In this document: positions 12,947-26,737 of the stretch, piece by piece
Layout: each line of letters opens with the position of its first letter
Numbering within the stretch: position 1 is the stretch's first letter
Origin: Copromyces sp. CBS 386.78
Taxonomy: Eukaryota; Ascomycota; Sordariomycetes; Sordariales; Sordariaceae
Direction of reading: 5' to 3'
NCBI GenBank assembly: GCA_030685235.1
Contig: MU839139.1
Coordinates: 216,865-280,864, forward strand
DNA: 64,000 bases
Position numbers and translations under genes: made by a program
Notes under the pieces: generated by a model
What the model was told of the DNA's origin: nothing
Databases searched by the model: none
Seen by the model: the letters and a program-made list of their open reading frames with translations, nothing else

Positions 12947-13652
12947 AAGGCGCGAATGGGAGCGGCAACAAGTCTGGATCGGGCAGGTCCCAGATGCACA
13001 TTTGCACATTGGCATTTCCTTATTTTGCTGAATCCCCAATCCATTGCAAGCCAATTCCTCACTTTTCCCAGATTTTCCCACGAAACCAGCGCGGAGATGT
13101 AACCAGTGCACACAACCGCACACAACCCCGTACTGTCGCAACTGAACTGCCAGAAACAGCCTAGCTCCGGCACTGTTAGACACTGCTAAACTGTCGATCT
13201 TGGTGTCCACCATGTGGTTTTGGGGGAAAACCCCACGCGGTTGGCTGCACTTTGCAGCCACTGATCGGGAAGCAATGCATGGAAGTGACTCGGTAATCGT
13301 TCTCCCACCACGATGCAGCTGACCCCAGTGAATCCAATAGCTTGCCATTGACTGCTGGAAAGAGGAAGGTGTCTGGGAATAGTGTCAGCGTAGCCGCCCA
13401 GAAGAGGAACTATCGCGTGCTCACCTCTACATGGACGGGCAAACAAGCAACAAACGCGGGGTCCATGGACGGGAGACTACCTAAAGGAAGGCCTCGGCAG
13501 GAATACCGACGCTGGGCGAGCGATACATGATGGTCCAGCATCGTGGGTCATGAACCACAAGGGATATAAGATGACATTGTTGCGCTCTTCATCCAGTTGT
13601 CGGGTCCTTATTTGCTTGAGTTGTCGTCAATCGCAAACATTCGTCCGACAAC
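12947..13652. other. Upstream region of the aminopeptidase gene
   Basis: Ordinary-composition DNA between MITE copy 1 and the aminopeptidase start. Short open frames on both strands conflict and none looks like a known protein. The 3' part should hold the gene's promoter. Confidence 0.45.
13564..13570 (+). promoter_or_regulatory. Possible TATA element of the aminopeptidase gene
   Basis: ATATAAG lies about 85 bp upstream of the ATG at 13653, a plausible distance for a fungal gene with a short leader. Position and sequence are the only support. Confidence 0.35.
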
Positions 13653-13999
13653 ATGCGTGCCTCGGCCCTCTTCACCCTCCTCGCCAGTTCGGCCGGCCTT
13701 GTTGCCGCCGTCCCTCCTGCCGGTGCCGCCAAGGCCGCTGGTCTCCGTCTCATCAAGACCTCCCCCGAGGACAAGGGCACTTGGGTGACTGAGGAGCAGA
13801 AGATCACTCAGTACCGCAACAAGCGCATCGGCTTCGTCGACATCACCGACATCACCGTGAGTTCCATCCCAAGTTCACAACCCCAACCCCACGTCATAAC
13901 TCCAGCACCCACGTGTATGTCCCCGAACCATCCTATATCCAGGACTTTGCTGACCGTAACCAAGATGCCTCGGTCCTTACCGCCCTCTCCAACCCTGAT
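13653..13999 (+). pseudogene. Secreted M28 aminopeptidase, segment 1 (signal peptide and propeptide)
   Basis: First piece of one gene that continues at 47550-48124 and 48694-49133. It starts with a typical secretion signal (MRASALFTLLASSAGLVAA) and runs through a propeptide ending GFVDITDIT. A GTGAGT donor at 13857 opens an intron. The family-like frame resumes at 13907 (THVYVPEPSYIQDF) and runs to 13999, but the obvious acceptor AG at 13904-13905 leaves one extra base, so that junction is out of frame. The acceptor at 13941-13942 keeps frame and skips twelve codons. The segment ends in the 8-bp target site ACCCTGAT of the hAT insertion. Rejoined, the gene encodes about 380-392 residues, normal for secreted fungal leucine aminopeptidases. 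It cannot now make this product. Confidence 0.85.
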
Positions 14000-14289
14000 C
14001 AGGGTTGGGAATAAGTTAAGTAAGTCAAGTCTGGGGGTAGATTTGGACTTGACTTGAGTGTAAAATTACGGATTTATTTGAAAAGTGGGGAAAATGGGGT
14101 TAGATTTGCCGATTTGAATTTGTAAGTCTACGGATTATTTAGTTTTTCCGGCGCCGAACCCCCTAAAACCCTTATATCGCATATACTCTATAAATTGAAA
14201 TCGTCGTCTTCTATATTAGATTTCTCTATAAATAGGCTTTTAATATTACGTTTATACTTGTAAATATTATTAAAGAGGCTTATCCTCCC

Positions 14290-14480
14290 CTAGTTCTTTA
14301 ATTGCTATAATATATTAATAGTTTTATAATCGAGGTTAAAGCGGTTTTCTACCGTTAATTTAGCGGTATTAAATGTACGCTCGTATTTATTAAATTCGGT
14401 TAGGATAGAGAGGATATTAAATATTATATAAAAGAGAGTCGGATATTCTTTCTTATACTTATTCTACTAATTTATAATAT
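14290..14480 (-). pseudogene. hAT transposase remnant, C-terminal dimerisation region
   Basis: Minus-strand translation reads ILSILTEFNKYERTFNTAKL followed by TVENRFNLDYKTINIL, a RIP-mutated form of the conserved hAT C-terminal block (the family pattern LSIP...SAECERTFSSAK). The rest of the transposase should lie upstream on the minus strand, across 14480-15674 and then 45822-47100 beyond the retrotransposon, but is too degraded to delimit. Nonfunctional. Confidence 0.75.
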
Positions 14481-15679
14481 TAGTAATACTTTCTTTTAGG
14501 AATTTATTGAACTATCGTTTAATTTCATTATTAATTTTAAGAGGGGAAGGGGTAAGTACGGGTTTAGTATAATAATTATAACTAGTCAATTAATTAGGTT
14601 TACAAGGTTATTGAAGGATAGGTAGTTTTGGAAGAGGGTATAGTACCGGCTAGGGTAGTAAATTGCTAATATATTTAGTTTGCTAGTAATAACGAAATTG
14701 TATAATAATATTATTTCTTTACTTTACTAGGAAATTAAAATCGAGTTAGCGAATACAATACTTAGGGTATAAAATTATAGTAAATTAATAAATTAGCGTT
14801 TCTCCTATTAATTCCCTATACTTTTTAAATTTCGTAATAATGTAATTGAGATTAATACCGATTAAAGTAGTACTGTTATTAATAAGGGGAAGTAGTAGCT
14901 CGTTATTTTCTTCCTCTTTTTAAGGGGGCGCGGCGGCTTTATTTTTTTTTAGAAATATAATATGAGTTATTAGAACTATAGTTTATTAAATACATTACTA
15001 TATCCTTTTAAGTAATTTAATTATATTATTTTGGAATTTTTGTAATAATAACGTATTATATTAAAGTTATTAAAATTATTAGGTAAGTTGAGAAGTAGGA
15101 GGAGTCGCAGTTAGTATTAGGGTAATGGGGGTAATATTTAGTATAGTAAATAATATAAAAGTAAGCGTAGCCGAATATTAGATTCGCTTACCCTTAAGGC
15201 AGTTAATTAGTTAATATAGCGACGGTAATATTTTATTAATAAGGGGAGCTTTCGTTTCGAAAATCTTATTGAAAAATGTAAAATCTTTTAGAATATTTAT
15301 TATTTAAATAAGAGTTACATAATTATTTTCGTCGAATTAGTCTTTTATTAATATTTTTTTATTAGTTTCCTAATAATTATATACTTTTAACGAATATGTA
15401 TTGATAATATTACGTAGTTTAATCCTTCTTTCGATTATTATATAGTTAGAATTCTATTTCGTTGCGTTATTAAGGATAATAGTTGCTAACGGGTTAAAAT
15501 TCTCTTCCGCTATTAAGAAAATATATTTATTAACGGTTATTAACTTCGGTCGAATATTCCGCTTACGAACGCGCCCCTCTTTTACTTTTAATTTTATTTT
15601 AATAATACGAACGAATTTTTTACAACGTTAAGGCGATCGGCGGATAAAATAATAAATATTATAAAATTTACTTAGCGGG

Positions 15680-15910
15680 TGTCACAGGGTTAGCCTGTAT
15701 TACATATACTGGTAACAGTAGCTCTCTAAGACTACTATTACCATCGGTTAATTGGCTGTGGCCTCCCGCTATAGACCTACTAGGGGTTTATAGCTCGAAT
15801 CCCATAAAGGCCCATCTCCCAATCGCACCTCTACACTCTTCCCTTTCTTCCCTCGTACAATTACACATATTAATCATCTATACCTAACCTTTCGCCCTCT
15901 TCCTATAATA
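15680..15910 (+). repeat. 5' LTR of element A
   Basis: 231 bp, beginning TGTCACAGGGTTAGCC and matching 45586-45816 at identical length. Preceded by target copy GCGGG. Retains more unmutated bases at its start than the 3' copy. Confidence 0.9.
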
Positions 15911-16292
15911 GTTAATTACATCTTTTAACTATTACGTTCACAATATAAACTTATTTTTTATTGCAATTATTTTTTATTCGTACGCGTATAAAGATTGCCT
16001 TATTATAAATCGCTAAACTTAATACCCCTTCTAAATATCGACAATTATAATTACAATAATCGCTTAATTAAAATTCCAAACTTCCCTTTACTAATACGTA
16101 AGGGAAAGTACTCTTTATTTAATAAATAAAGGATCGCTTTATTTTAATTACTTCAAATAGTCCTAATAGCAGACCTTTTTATTAAACGGTCCTAATAGTA
16201 AACTTTTACCCCTCTTCTATTTTAAACGGTTACTTCTCTTTTATTTTATATTTTACAATAATAATAATCCCGCCCTTTTCTCCCTAAATAAT

Positions 16293-16649
16293 TATCACGG
16301 GGCAAGGCGAACGTTAAGTATTTGTAAAGACATTCGTAATTGTACGAGGAAGAGGAAGCTATCTGGGGGAACCCTAATAGCCATCTATATATAGTGAGCA
16401 TATAGCCCGTACAGCCTAGTTATCTTATAAATTATCCTATAGATTATCCTATAGGCTAGTATAGTCTATATAGCCTTAACGATAGGGGTAGGCTAACAAC
16501 CGTAGCCAATTAGATATCAAATGCGTTCAGCCGCATCTACTATACTAGGTCTCTATAACCAATTAGAACATACTATTAACCCGGTAACTATTACCGTAGT
16601 AAAGGTAGCGATATAGGACGGTTAATTAATTATAAATAATTTTATAATA
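16293..16649 (-). repeat. 3' LTR of element B
   Basis: 357-bp copy, the mate of 23763-24119. Its plus-strand right end (TTTATAATA) is the RIP-mutated form of CCTATGACA in the mate. Confidence 0.9.
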
Positions 16650-19600
16650 TTTCCTTCGTCTAAAATACCCTTAGGGTAAAAATACTTCCCTTTTTGATTT
16701 TCTTTATAATATTTATTACTTACCCTTTTATATTATTTTTACTTTCTTTTTTAAATTATTACTTTACCCTTTTAATAATATAATAATTATTATACTATTA
16801 GTATTATCTTTTCTAACGGTTAGTCTATCCTAGCGACCTTCTTTAGAACCTTCTTAATTCTATAGCGACGTTTTTCGTCCGCGATTTATTGTAGTAATAT
16901 TAATATATTTAAGTTATTATTATAAAAATTTTTAAAATCGTTAATATAATATTCTATATCCTTTTATAATTATTAAATAGGATTGTAGGGGCTTCCCTAA
17001 ATTACCCAGTATTCCTATTTATTATTTTCTATATTAAAATAATAGTCGTCAATAATTTTATAAAATTATTCGACTACGTTTTTAATATTATTTATTCGTT
17101 TTATAATCCGCCTATTATTTATTCGGATATTTTGGGTTTTATTTTACTTAGGGATCCTTTAATAATTCTAAAATTTTATTATATTAATATAGAAAATACA
17201 GTTATACTTTATATTAATAAGGAACTTTAACGTAATATAATAGCTATTTATTTTTACAATTTTAAAAGGCCCTTCCTATAGTAATATAAATTTAGCTTAT
17301 AAGCGGCCCGATACGAAATTAATTATATTAAATAAAATTTTATCGCTAATATAATACTTCGGCGTATTGGACCGTCTTTCGTTAACGGTTTCTTCATACT
17401 ATATTTAATTATTCTTAATTATAATAATAATTTTATTTAAAATTATATTAAACTAATTAGCAATTTTATTAATTTTAAAATATTCCGCCCGTTATATTTT
17501 AGACAGCCTTAATAAATATAATTAAACGGGTTCGACTTTTATCCGAAGGTAAAAACTATAATTTACAAAGAATAAGAATACGCTAGTACTATTTAAATAT
17601 ACATTATTACCTACGAACTTTATTAAGGGTAATTAATCGATTTAATTGTTTTAAGCCTAATTAATATAAATATAAAGGAAATATTCTAATTTAATATTAA
17701 TACGTTCGGTTTAACTATTAATTTTTTTATAGAAAGCCGATAATAGTTTTAAAATAATTTTTAACTTTTTAAATAAAACTTTTTAAAGTTATAAAACGAA
17801 TTAAGTACCGCGATTAGAAATAATAGTATCCGGTAGGCTATAAAGGGCGTAAATTTTTTTAATAAATTAATTAATAAATTCTTCTATAATTAATATTTCA
17901 ATTAGGATATAGTATTTTATTTTCGTTAAATAGTCTACTACTATAGCAATATATTTATATTCTCGGCCTCCCCGGATATAAGGCGTTATAGGGGTAATAT
18001 AGTCGATAGCAATATCTTTTTATAAGGCGAAGGGTATTAGTAGGGGCTTTAAAAGCCTTATTAGTGCGCGTCGTAACGGTTTTATTTTTATATATTAGAA
18101 GTAGGCTTTATAATAAGATTTAACGGCCTTTTTTATACCTAGCTAATAAAATAAGCGATTAAAAGTAATAAACGTTTTATCCTAACCTTAGTAATTTACT
18201 AGTACGGGTTTATAATACTTTTATATAAAATATAATTATAGCGTAGTATTTTTTAAATCGATTATAAGCGTTAAATGTCGGTATATTTTACTATTAATTA
18301 TATAATATTCTATAAAAGCTATTTTTCTTATATTTTTCTTTAATATTTTAGGCTATATTCAATAATTTTCGTCTATAAGGGTAGCTATTAAATTTTAATA
18401 AAAAATTAAATTATAATAATTAGCGTCGATTAATTTATTTATAAATAATTCTTCCGGATTAAATTTATAAATGTAAAAATAATTTATAAAAACGGAAAGG
18501 TCGAAAAGTATTTTATAGCGGACTTTTAACTAATCATTATTTATATCCTTTAATATATCCTTTAATTTCCTACTTAAAGTATTAGGACGGATTTAGAAAG
18601 TACCCGGCCTATATTTAATAATAAAATAAATTTAGATAAGAAATTAAATTACTATATATATTATAGCGTAAATTTCTTATTCTCCGTAAAAGTTTATAAA
18701 CTTTTATAGTCGGTTAAGATTTTAAATAATTTTTAAGCGCTTTATAACTCCGGTCCCTATTTTTCTAAAGCTTTAATAATTATAAATAATTCCTTATTAT
18801 AAATATCGTAATTATATTCTACGGCGGAATATTTTTATAAAAAATATACGACTAGGCGTAAAATATTTTTATTATTGTACTAAAATAATATATTGCCTAC
18901 AACCTAATTAGAAGCATCGGTTTCGACTATGGTTAAGTGGGACCAATTGTAAATTTAAAGGATAGGACCCGTAATAAAAATTTTCTTCAACTCTTTAAAA
19001 ATTCTTTAATAGTCTTTTATCTAACGTTATTCGGTTAATTTCTTTGTAAAATCGTATAATGGAATAATTATAATCGAAAAGTATTAAATAAAGCGCCGGT
19101 AGAAATTTATAAATCTTAAGAACCTTTGGAACTAACATTATAATTACAGGGCTTCCTATTTAATAACAGCTTTTACCTTCGTAAAATCTATTTCTATACC
19201 CCTTAGTATAATAAAAAAGCCTAAATATTTTATACGGGTAATATTAAATTCGTATTTATTAATATTTAATTAAAGGCTAACATTAATTATTTTTCTAAGG
19301 ACTTTATTTATATAGGCGGTATATTCTTCTACATTTTCGGAGTAAATAAAAATATCGTCTAAGTATATTATTATATAAATATTTAGAATATTATATAGTA
19401 TATTATTAATATAATTTTAAAATATATTAAATATATCCTAAAGGCCGAAAGGAAGGACTAATAATTCGTAAAGACCGAAATGTATAATAAAAATAGTTAA
19501 TTATTTATAGCTTTCCTAAATACGGATTTGGTTAAAAGCGGCAATTATATTTAGTTTAATAAAAATTTTAACGTAGTAAATAATATTAAAAATTTCTTTA

Positions 19601-22600
19601 ATTAGTAGAAACGGGTATTATATTTTGAATATAATATTATTAATATTATAGTAATCGATATAAATACGAATATCCCTACTGGGCTTATTTATAAAGAATA
19701 AAGGTAAGGCTATTTAAAATTAGGAAAGTTTAATAAAATTATTTTCTAATTAATTATCGATCTATTTCTTAACGATAATTACTTTTATAAGTAAAACCGG
19801 TCGGTAGCGGACGTTCGGTAGCTTTTCCCCTAGCGTAAATTCGATTTTATAGTTATATATTCGATAGGGCGGAAGTTTATTCGCTTTTTTAATATAGAAA
19901 GCGTTAATTCTTTTCTAATACTTATATAGGAATTTAAATTTAATTTCCTTATCGGTTTTCGGAAGCCGGTCAACTTTTTTATAAAATATTAATATATTTT
20001 CCTCCATAATTTTATAATAATAATTTTATATATAGGCGCGTCTATATTTAAATTGCTTATAAAAATAATAATTTAGACGATTTTAATAATTGCCAATTTT
20101 TTCTAATCTACGTCCTTTATATACGCGTCGATAAATTTATAAAAGCGCTTTAGGAGGCAGTCCTTATATTATTTACCTTTACTATTTATAATATTTTAAA
20201 CTATTTCTTTAATAAAGTCATTATAAATATTAATTTTATAAAAGGTAATTAATCGGTAGATTTCCGTATAATTCGTAAGGTAGGGCTATAAATTATATAT
20301 TTTATATAGGAAATTAAAGGCGGCAATATTAATACTACGTATATCTTAAGCGTTAATTCGTCCTTCGATTATTTTAAACCGCTTCGTAATTAAATAAACG
20401 GTACCGGGGGAATTCTTTATACTTTTTATTTTTTTATAAAGCGGCGCGGGTATAAAGGGTTCTATTATTTATTTTAATATATTATAATTTAATAAAGCTA
20501 CATTTCTAATAAATTTTTTAATAAGAAGTTTAAAACGGTATAAAAAGAAGTCGCAGCGGTATAGCTACGCCCCCTATTTTAAGTAGAAATTTTCGTTAAC
20601 CTTATAAAATTTATAAAAATTATAGGCTTTACCCCTAGGGCGGCTTTTATAAGGCTTGCGATAGGGGGTTAGAATAGAAATAAAATCGTTTTTTAATAAT
20701 AATTCTAATATTTAAATATCGCTACGCTCCGGTCCATTATAAGGGATACAGTCCTAGAACCGTAATAGCCCTAGTATATTTTAACGAGGCTCCTATTAGT
20801 ATAGGAGCGGTACGGAATTAAAATCGGCTTCTAATAATAATTTTAAATTTTAATAATAGTAATCTATTTTACCGGTAATCCTATTAATATTCTTATTAAT
20901 AAACCTAGAATAATATTTTAAATTCTAAAGTTCTCTTAAACTCTAATAATAGTAATCTACTCTATTAATAGTCCTATTAATATTCCTATCGGTAATCCTA
21001 AGGTAGTATTTTAAATTCTAAAGTTCTTTTAAATTTTAATAAAGCGGTAATCAATCCTTTAAAATCTAATATTCTATTAAATTTTAGCGAAGTAGTAGCT
21101 TCGGCGGCTAAATATCGCTACGTATAAATCCTTCTATAAAGATTAAATATTAATCCCCTAAAATTTAATATTTTAATAGATTTTAGTAAGGTAGTAGGCT
21201 CGGCGACTAAATATTGCTATATATAGGTCCTTTCGTAGGGATTAAAATCGAACAATTTATTAAATTACCTTTTATCCGGCCAATATAATTATTTATTTTA
21301 AATAAAAACTTTAATATTTTTAAAATATTTAATAATATTCTTTTATTCTATTTATTTACTATTATTACGTAAAATTAATAATACGAATTATTAAGAAAGC
21401 GGTTCTATATATTGGGGGCGTTCCGTAAGGAAATAAGGAAATCCAATAGGAAGTATCGGTTAGCGTATTAATTAGTAAATTAAACCTTCTTTTTTATTTA
21501 AGAAATATACAGTTTATATTTCCTAAATTAGAATAATCTTAAAATAGTAAGGTAGTTAGGGGAAATATTATAAATTAAGAACGTAATATTTTCTAAATAA
21601 TAATTAATATAAAGGTTCGCCGTAAATCCTTTAATAATAAGCCCTTTTATAATACTATTAACGAAAATTAGTTTCTTAAGTTCTAAGAATTTGAACGTAA
21701 CAAATCCGTTTTTCCTTATAAAAGAACAGTCGATAAAAATAAATACTATATAATTACTAGTAATAAAAATTATATAATAAATTTTATACAATCCGAAGGA
21801 TAAATAAAAGGAAAGAAATAATAAATTTTAATAGAAACTATTTAATAAATTAATAATAATTATTTTTAAATTTCTAAACGGCTTTTTCCTTCTTCTTATA
21901 AACCTTTCTCGCCCCTATAAGCGACTATTTATAAAGTTCAATTATTTCCTTAATTATTACTTATATTATTATTATAATATTCCTCGCCTTTATTTTCTTT
22001 TCCGGTATTTACAATATAGAGGTTTATATTATTACCGTATCCCCGCTAGCCGGCCGCCGGAGGGTTAATATTAGTATTACTATTATTATTAGCGTTCCTA
22101 ATATTTTAACTGGAATTTCTACCTCCCCGGCCTCCTCTACTTCTTCTTCAGCTACTTCGGCCTCCTCTATTACTTCTTCGGCCCCTCCTATTACCGATCT
22201 AAAGGCCACGATCGCTGTAATCAATACTATTACGGTAATTCCTTATAATATACCCTTTTTTCTATATTTATAGTATAAATTATTCTTATTTTAATATTTA
22301 ATAACATTATTATAAACAGTATATAAAACGTAAATAGTATTAAAGTTTATAATATCGCCTCCTTTATTAATAGTCTTTCCCGAATTATTATTAGAATTTA
22401 AATTAGAAGTTTTACCAGTAGCGGATTTAGATTTATAATCGTCGTCTTTAATATTATATACGAAATTGCAGTAAAATAATAATTATTCTTTAAAATCGTC
22501 TTTAATAAAGAAGGTTCGTTAATAAGTAAGGGAAGTACAGAATTTTTAAGCGATTTTATTTTATAAATAATATACTTTTATAATATCGTTCAAACTATAA

Positions 22601-23762
22601 CAATTAGCAGTCTTAATATATTCTATTTTAAAGTCGGCGAAAAAATAGTTTCCCTATTTAAATTCATTAAATTTACAGGCGGCATTTAAATATAAATTTA
22701 TATTATTATAATAAATATTTAAGAAGGATAGGAATTTAATATTTATTTTCTATTACTAAACTTCGGGATTATTAAGGTTTATAAAAATTTTCTAAATATC
22801 TTTATCAATTAAAATAATTACCTTAAGGCTAAGTAAATAATTCGCGTAAACGATTTTAATCTTTTCGTCGGGGAACTTAATAGTATTTAAAATTTAAATA
22901 AAAAGGATACAGCCCTTCTACATTAAATATACTTTATTACGTTTAATATAATCATTTTAAATAATTACAAAAAGTTCGGAATCTAGGAAAAGTAATTTCT
23001 AATACCCTATTATACCCATACTACCGTCTATAGTAATTTAAATAATATAATTCTATTAATTTATAACGAAAACGGCCTACGCTTCCTAAACAAAGCCTTA
23101 TACATTATTAAATTCAATATAAACCTAATAAAATTCTTCTTAAATTTAGTAAAAGTCCTTTAAAATTTATTTATATTCATCGAAAATATTAATATATTTT
23201 TTTTTTTTTAAATTGGAACTCAAATTAAAAATTTTAAAATTCCTTAGCGGTAATAGTAAAATAATAATCAAATACCTTAATTATTCGGGTAATAAAATTA
23301 ATAATTATTTAAAATATTCTTCTTTCAATTAAACCAAAGGAATCGATAAAAGTACCATTATAAATAAATTTAACCTTCGCCGAATATTAAATAATAATTA
23401 TAATAAAAGCCGTAACCGTATTAATATAAAGGAAGCCGTTTAAAATTATTAAATAAATTTCTTCGTTAGTAGGGGGGTTAAAATTCTCTATTAATACTCC
23501 TAAACTTTCCAATTCATTAATATAATTTAGTACGTTAGATACTTCGACGTCGTCGTCCGTAATATATCCCAATAACTAGGTTTATTATAAGGCATTTAAA
23601 AAAATACCTTTATTTATAATAATATTATCGTTATTTGGAATTATAGATTCGGGCCTTCGTAGCCTCCTATTCTTTAGCAATTAATAGCGTCGCTTAGTTG
23701 TATTAAATAACGTACATTTAAAAAGATATACGTTCGTAGCGTAATAGTTAGGTACAATTAAC

Positions 23763-24119
23763 TATTACGGGGCAAGGCGAACGTTAAATATTTATAAAAA
23801 TATTTAAAATTATACGAAGAAGAGGAAGCTATTTGGGGGAGCCCTAATAGTTATTTATATATAGTAAGTATATAGCCTATATAGCTTAATCATCTTATAG
23901 ATTATCCTATAGCTTATCCTATAAACTAATATAATTTATATAGCCTTAACGATAAGGGTAGGCTAATAACCGTAGCTAGTTAGATATTAGATGCGTTTAG
24001 CCGTATCTACTATACTGGGTTTTTGTAGCCAATTAGAGTATACCATTAACCCGGCAACTATTACCGTAGTAAAGGCAGCGATATAGGACGGTTAATTAGT
24101 CACAGATAACCCTATGACA
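23763..24119 (-). repeat. 5' LTR of element B
   Basis: 357 bp. On the minus strand it begins TGTCATAGGGTTATCTGTG and ends GCCTTGCCCCGTAATA. A truncated member of the same LTR family lies at 60072-60297. Confidence 0.9.
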
Positions 24120-24124
24120 ATAAT

Positions 24125-26540
24125 AATTCTAATAGTAATAATCTCCCTAACTTTACAACTCCCAAAACTAGCGCTTTCGATTTAAATTCGGTATACTCCG
24201 CCCTTAATAAAACCTTCGAAATTAAATTTAATACTATAATTTACTATACCGCGCTTTTAGAAATTCTTAAAGACGTAGCCTTTATTAACTTCCTTAAAGG
24301 CTTCGATTAGGAAAACGGCCTATTTATTCCTTGTAAATATTTTAAAAATGCGGTTATTATTATTTACTACTTTACTTTCTAATTTATCGTTATACTTTTT
24401 AATCGCTTCTATTGTATTAACTTCGTACTTTATAACGATATTACTAATAACTTCGAACGTTCTAAAAAGGAATTTAAAACCGTTTACTAAATAGCCGATA
24501 ATGCCCAATCTAACTTTAATTAAAAGAATTTCGACTATATTAACCTCAAATCCGCTTATAATACTTTATTTGCAAAATATAATACCTTTAAAATATAAAC
24601 TTCCTCTTCTTTTATTAATAATATAATTATAAAAATAATTATATCCTCCTTTCTTCGCTAAATAGTAGAAAACCAGCCTATTTTTACCGGTAAAGAAATT
24701 AGCGGCCTTACTTACAAATATAAAATCTTTAAAATTTAACGCTTTCGCATTTAATTTTAATAGAAGTATAATACCGCCCTTTACTCTTCTAAAAATATTA
24801 AAATTATTTATACCGCTATACTTTTAGGCCCCGAAATCTTATCCGGCATCCAAAATAATCTAGATATAATCTAATCGGACCTTAACGAAACGAACTAACG
24901 TTAAAAAATAAATATTAAATTTATAGAATATTTAATTTCTCGTTTCTAGAATATAAATTTTAAAATAAACGCCGGCTACCGTTTATAAAAATTATATATA
25001 AAAAATATATTTTTTATAAATTTCGAATTTAAATTAATTAATTTAATAAATTTCTATAGTTTTAATAATTCGATAAAGGTTTATTATTTCTAAAATAAAA
25101 TTAATAAGTATTTCCGTAACGCTTTCGCTTATTACAACCTTCCCCCTAATAACGACTTTAAACGTTAGTTCGAAATATATTATAACGTCGCTAATAACCT
25201 TAAAAACGCGGATTATTACTAGAAAATAGTAAACTACTTCCTCAATTCCAATAGTAGTAGCGGTAGTAATAATAATAGAAGTCGCCTTAATATTAAACCT
25301 ACCGCTAATAACGTTCTTATTAACTAAAGTAATAATAAAATAAATTTAAATGCTATTAATTTTGTAATTTTTATTTATAAAAATATTCTCAATTAACGTT
25401 CCTATAATAACTTCTATTATCGCTATAATAAGCCCGGCTACATCGCCTGTAATTATACCGCTTCGGTCAATTATAATTCCTAAGGCCCCTAATACTCCGT
25501 TAATAAAAAATTAAAGAATAAAAGCCGTAATAAAAATTGTAATTAAAAGTAAATCTACGCTACTAATACTATTCTAATTACCCCGGCCGCCCTAACCGCC
25601 GAACCTACCGCTAATAGAAAATATTATAACGACTAGGAAAATGCCTAGCCTCTATATATAATTACGTATAAAGGCCTAGCCGGGTTATATTTAAGAAACG
25701 AATTTTAAATCCTATAGAATTAAAGGATTTAGAAGAAATTAAGGTTCAATCGTTAAATAATTTTATTTCCCTAAATTTAATATTCTTATCTTCTTATATT
25801 ATAACCTATTTACGTAAAAATTATTATATTATTCTTATTAATAATAATTATTCTACTTTCGTATTTATTAATTACTCCTTTATTATTAAAAATAACCTTC
25901 CCCGTTTCCAATTATTAAAAGTAAAGAAGTTCGTTCTTACTAATAAGGTAATTAAAAGTATTATCTCTAAAGGAATAATAACTAAATTCCGGATCGGCTA
26001 TTATAAAGAAATAATTACCTTCCTAATTTATAATATTTCTAAGAAATACCTAATTATTTTAAACTTCTTATAAATATAATACTATCGGCTAAAAATCGAC
26101 TACGAATAATATAATATATACTTTAATTATACTACCTACTAAAGCCGCTATTTACTAACGGATTTCCCCAAATACCAAATAACGGTGCTTAAAGCCCTTA
26201 CCAACCGGGTTTCAATAACCTCCGTCTACTAAACCCCCCTCCCGCTAATTAAAAAGGAAGAGACCGAATTTCCCTCTCTAACTATTAATAAAGAGGAATT
26301 TCACCTTCTAATTATTAAGAAAAAAAAAATTAAAAAGATTGCAATAGAACCTATTCTAAAACCCTTATCTACTCCTAAACTCCTTCCTACCACTACTAAA
26401 CCCAAAATCAATCCTAAAACTAGCTACTATACAATCCCTACTCTTATTAAAATGCTAATAATTAGAAGGGCTAAATCCAAAATCGCTATTACTAATACCG
26501 CCGTTCTCTTTATTAAAACTAAAAGCCCCGCGTTTTATAA
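24125..26540 (+). pseudogene. Element A gag region, degraded
   Basis: Plus-strand internal DNA of A between nested elements B and C. Long stretches translate without dense stops in places and the position (downstream of the 5' LTR, upstream of RT) fits gag. The composition is lysine/asparagine-rich because of RIP. No intact open frame. Confidence 0.5.
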
Positions 26541-26545
26541 ACTTT

Positions 26546-26737
26546 TATCACGATGCCGACCAGAGAGGATTTGGAGAAGACGTAATATTGTACGAAGAAG
26601 AGAAGATTAGAAGAGAGTAGCGAAGACTCTACTCCTAAACTATATATATAGACCGAGTAGAGATACAGCTAGAGAACTGCCGGACTATAGTACTAGAACG
26701 CTAGAGGTGCGAGACTATACTATATAGTATTATAATA
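26546..26737 (-). repeat. 3' LTR of element C
   Basis: 192 bp, heavily RIP-mutated. It ends AGTATTATAATA where the mate still reads GGTACCGTGACA, so the pair shows the C-to-T and G-to-A direction of change directly. Confidence 0.9.

Larger units (their letters stand above)
16293..24119 (-). mobile_element. Ty3/gypsy LTR retrotransposon B, nested in A
   Basis: 7827 bp with two 357-bp LTRs (16293-16649 and 23763-24119) and target duplication ATAAT (16288-16292 and 24120-24124). Minus orientation: YIDYYNIN (from DYRNIN) near 19645-19680, YLDDIFIYSE near 19340-19380 and an RNase H block KYSAVEYNYDIYNKELF near 18775-18830, all on the minus strand. Integrase should lie in 16650-18500 and gag toward 23.5 kb. 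Inserted into the 5' untranslated/gag region of A. A purine-rich AGACGAAGGAAA on the minus strand abuts the 3' LTR as a polypurine tract. Confidence 0.87.

Noticed and set aside
22024..22224. Glutamate-rich 66-codon minus-strand frame
   Set aside because: Lies inside RIP-degraded element B. It survives because it lacks CA sites and has no independent gene context.
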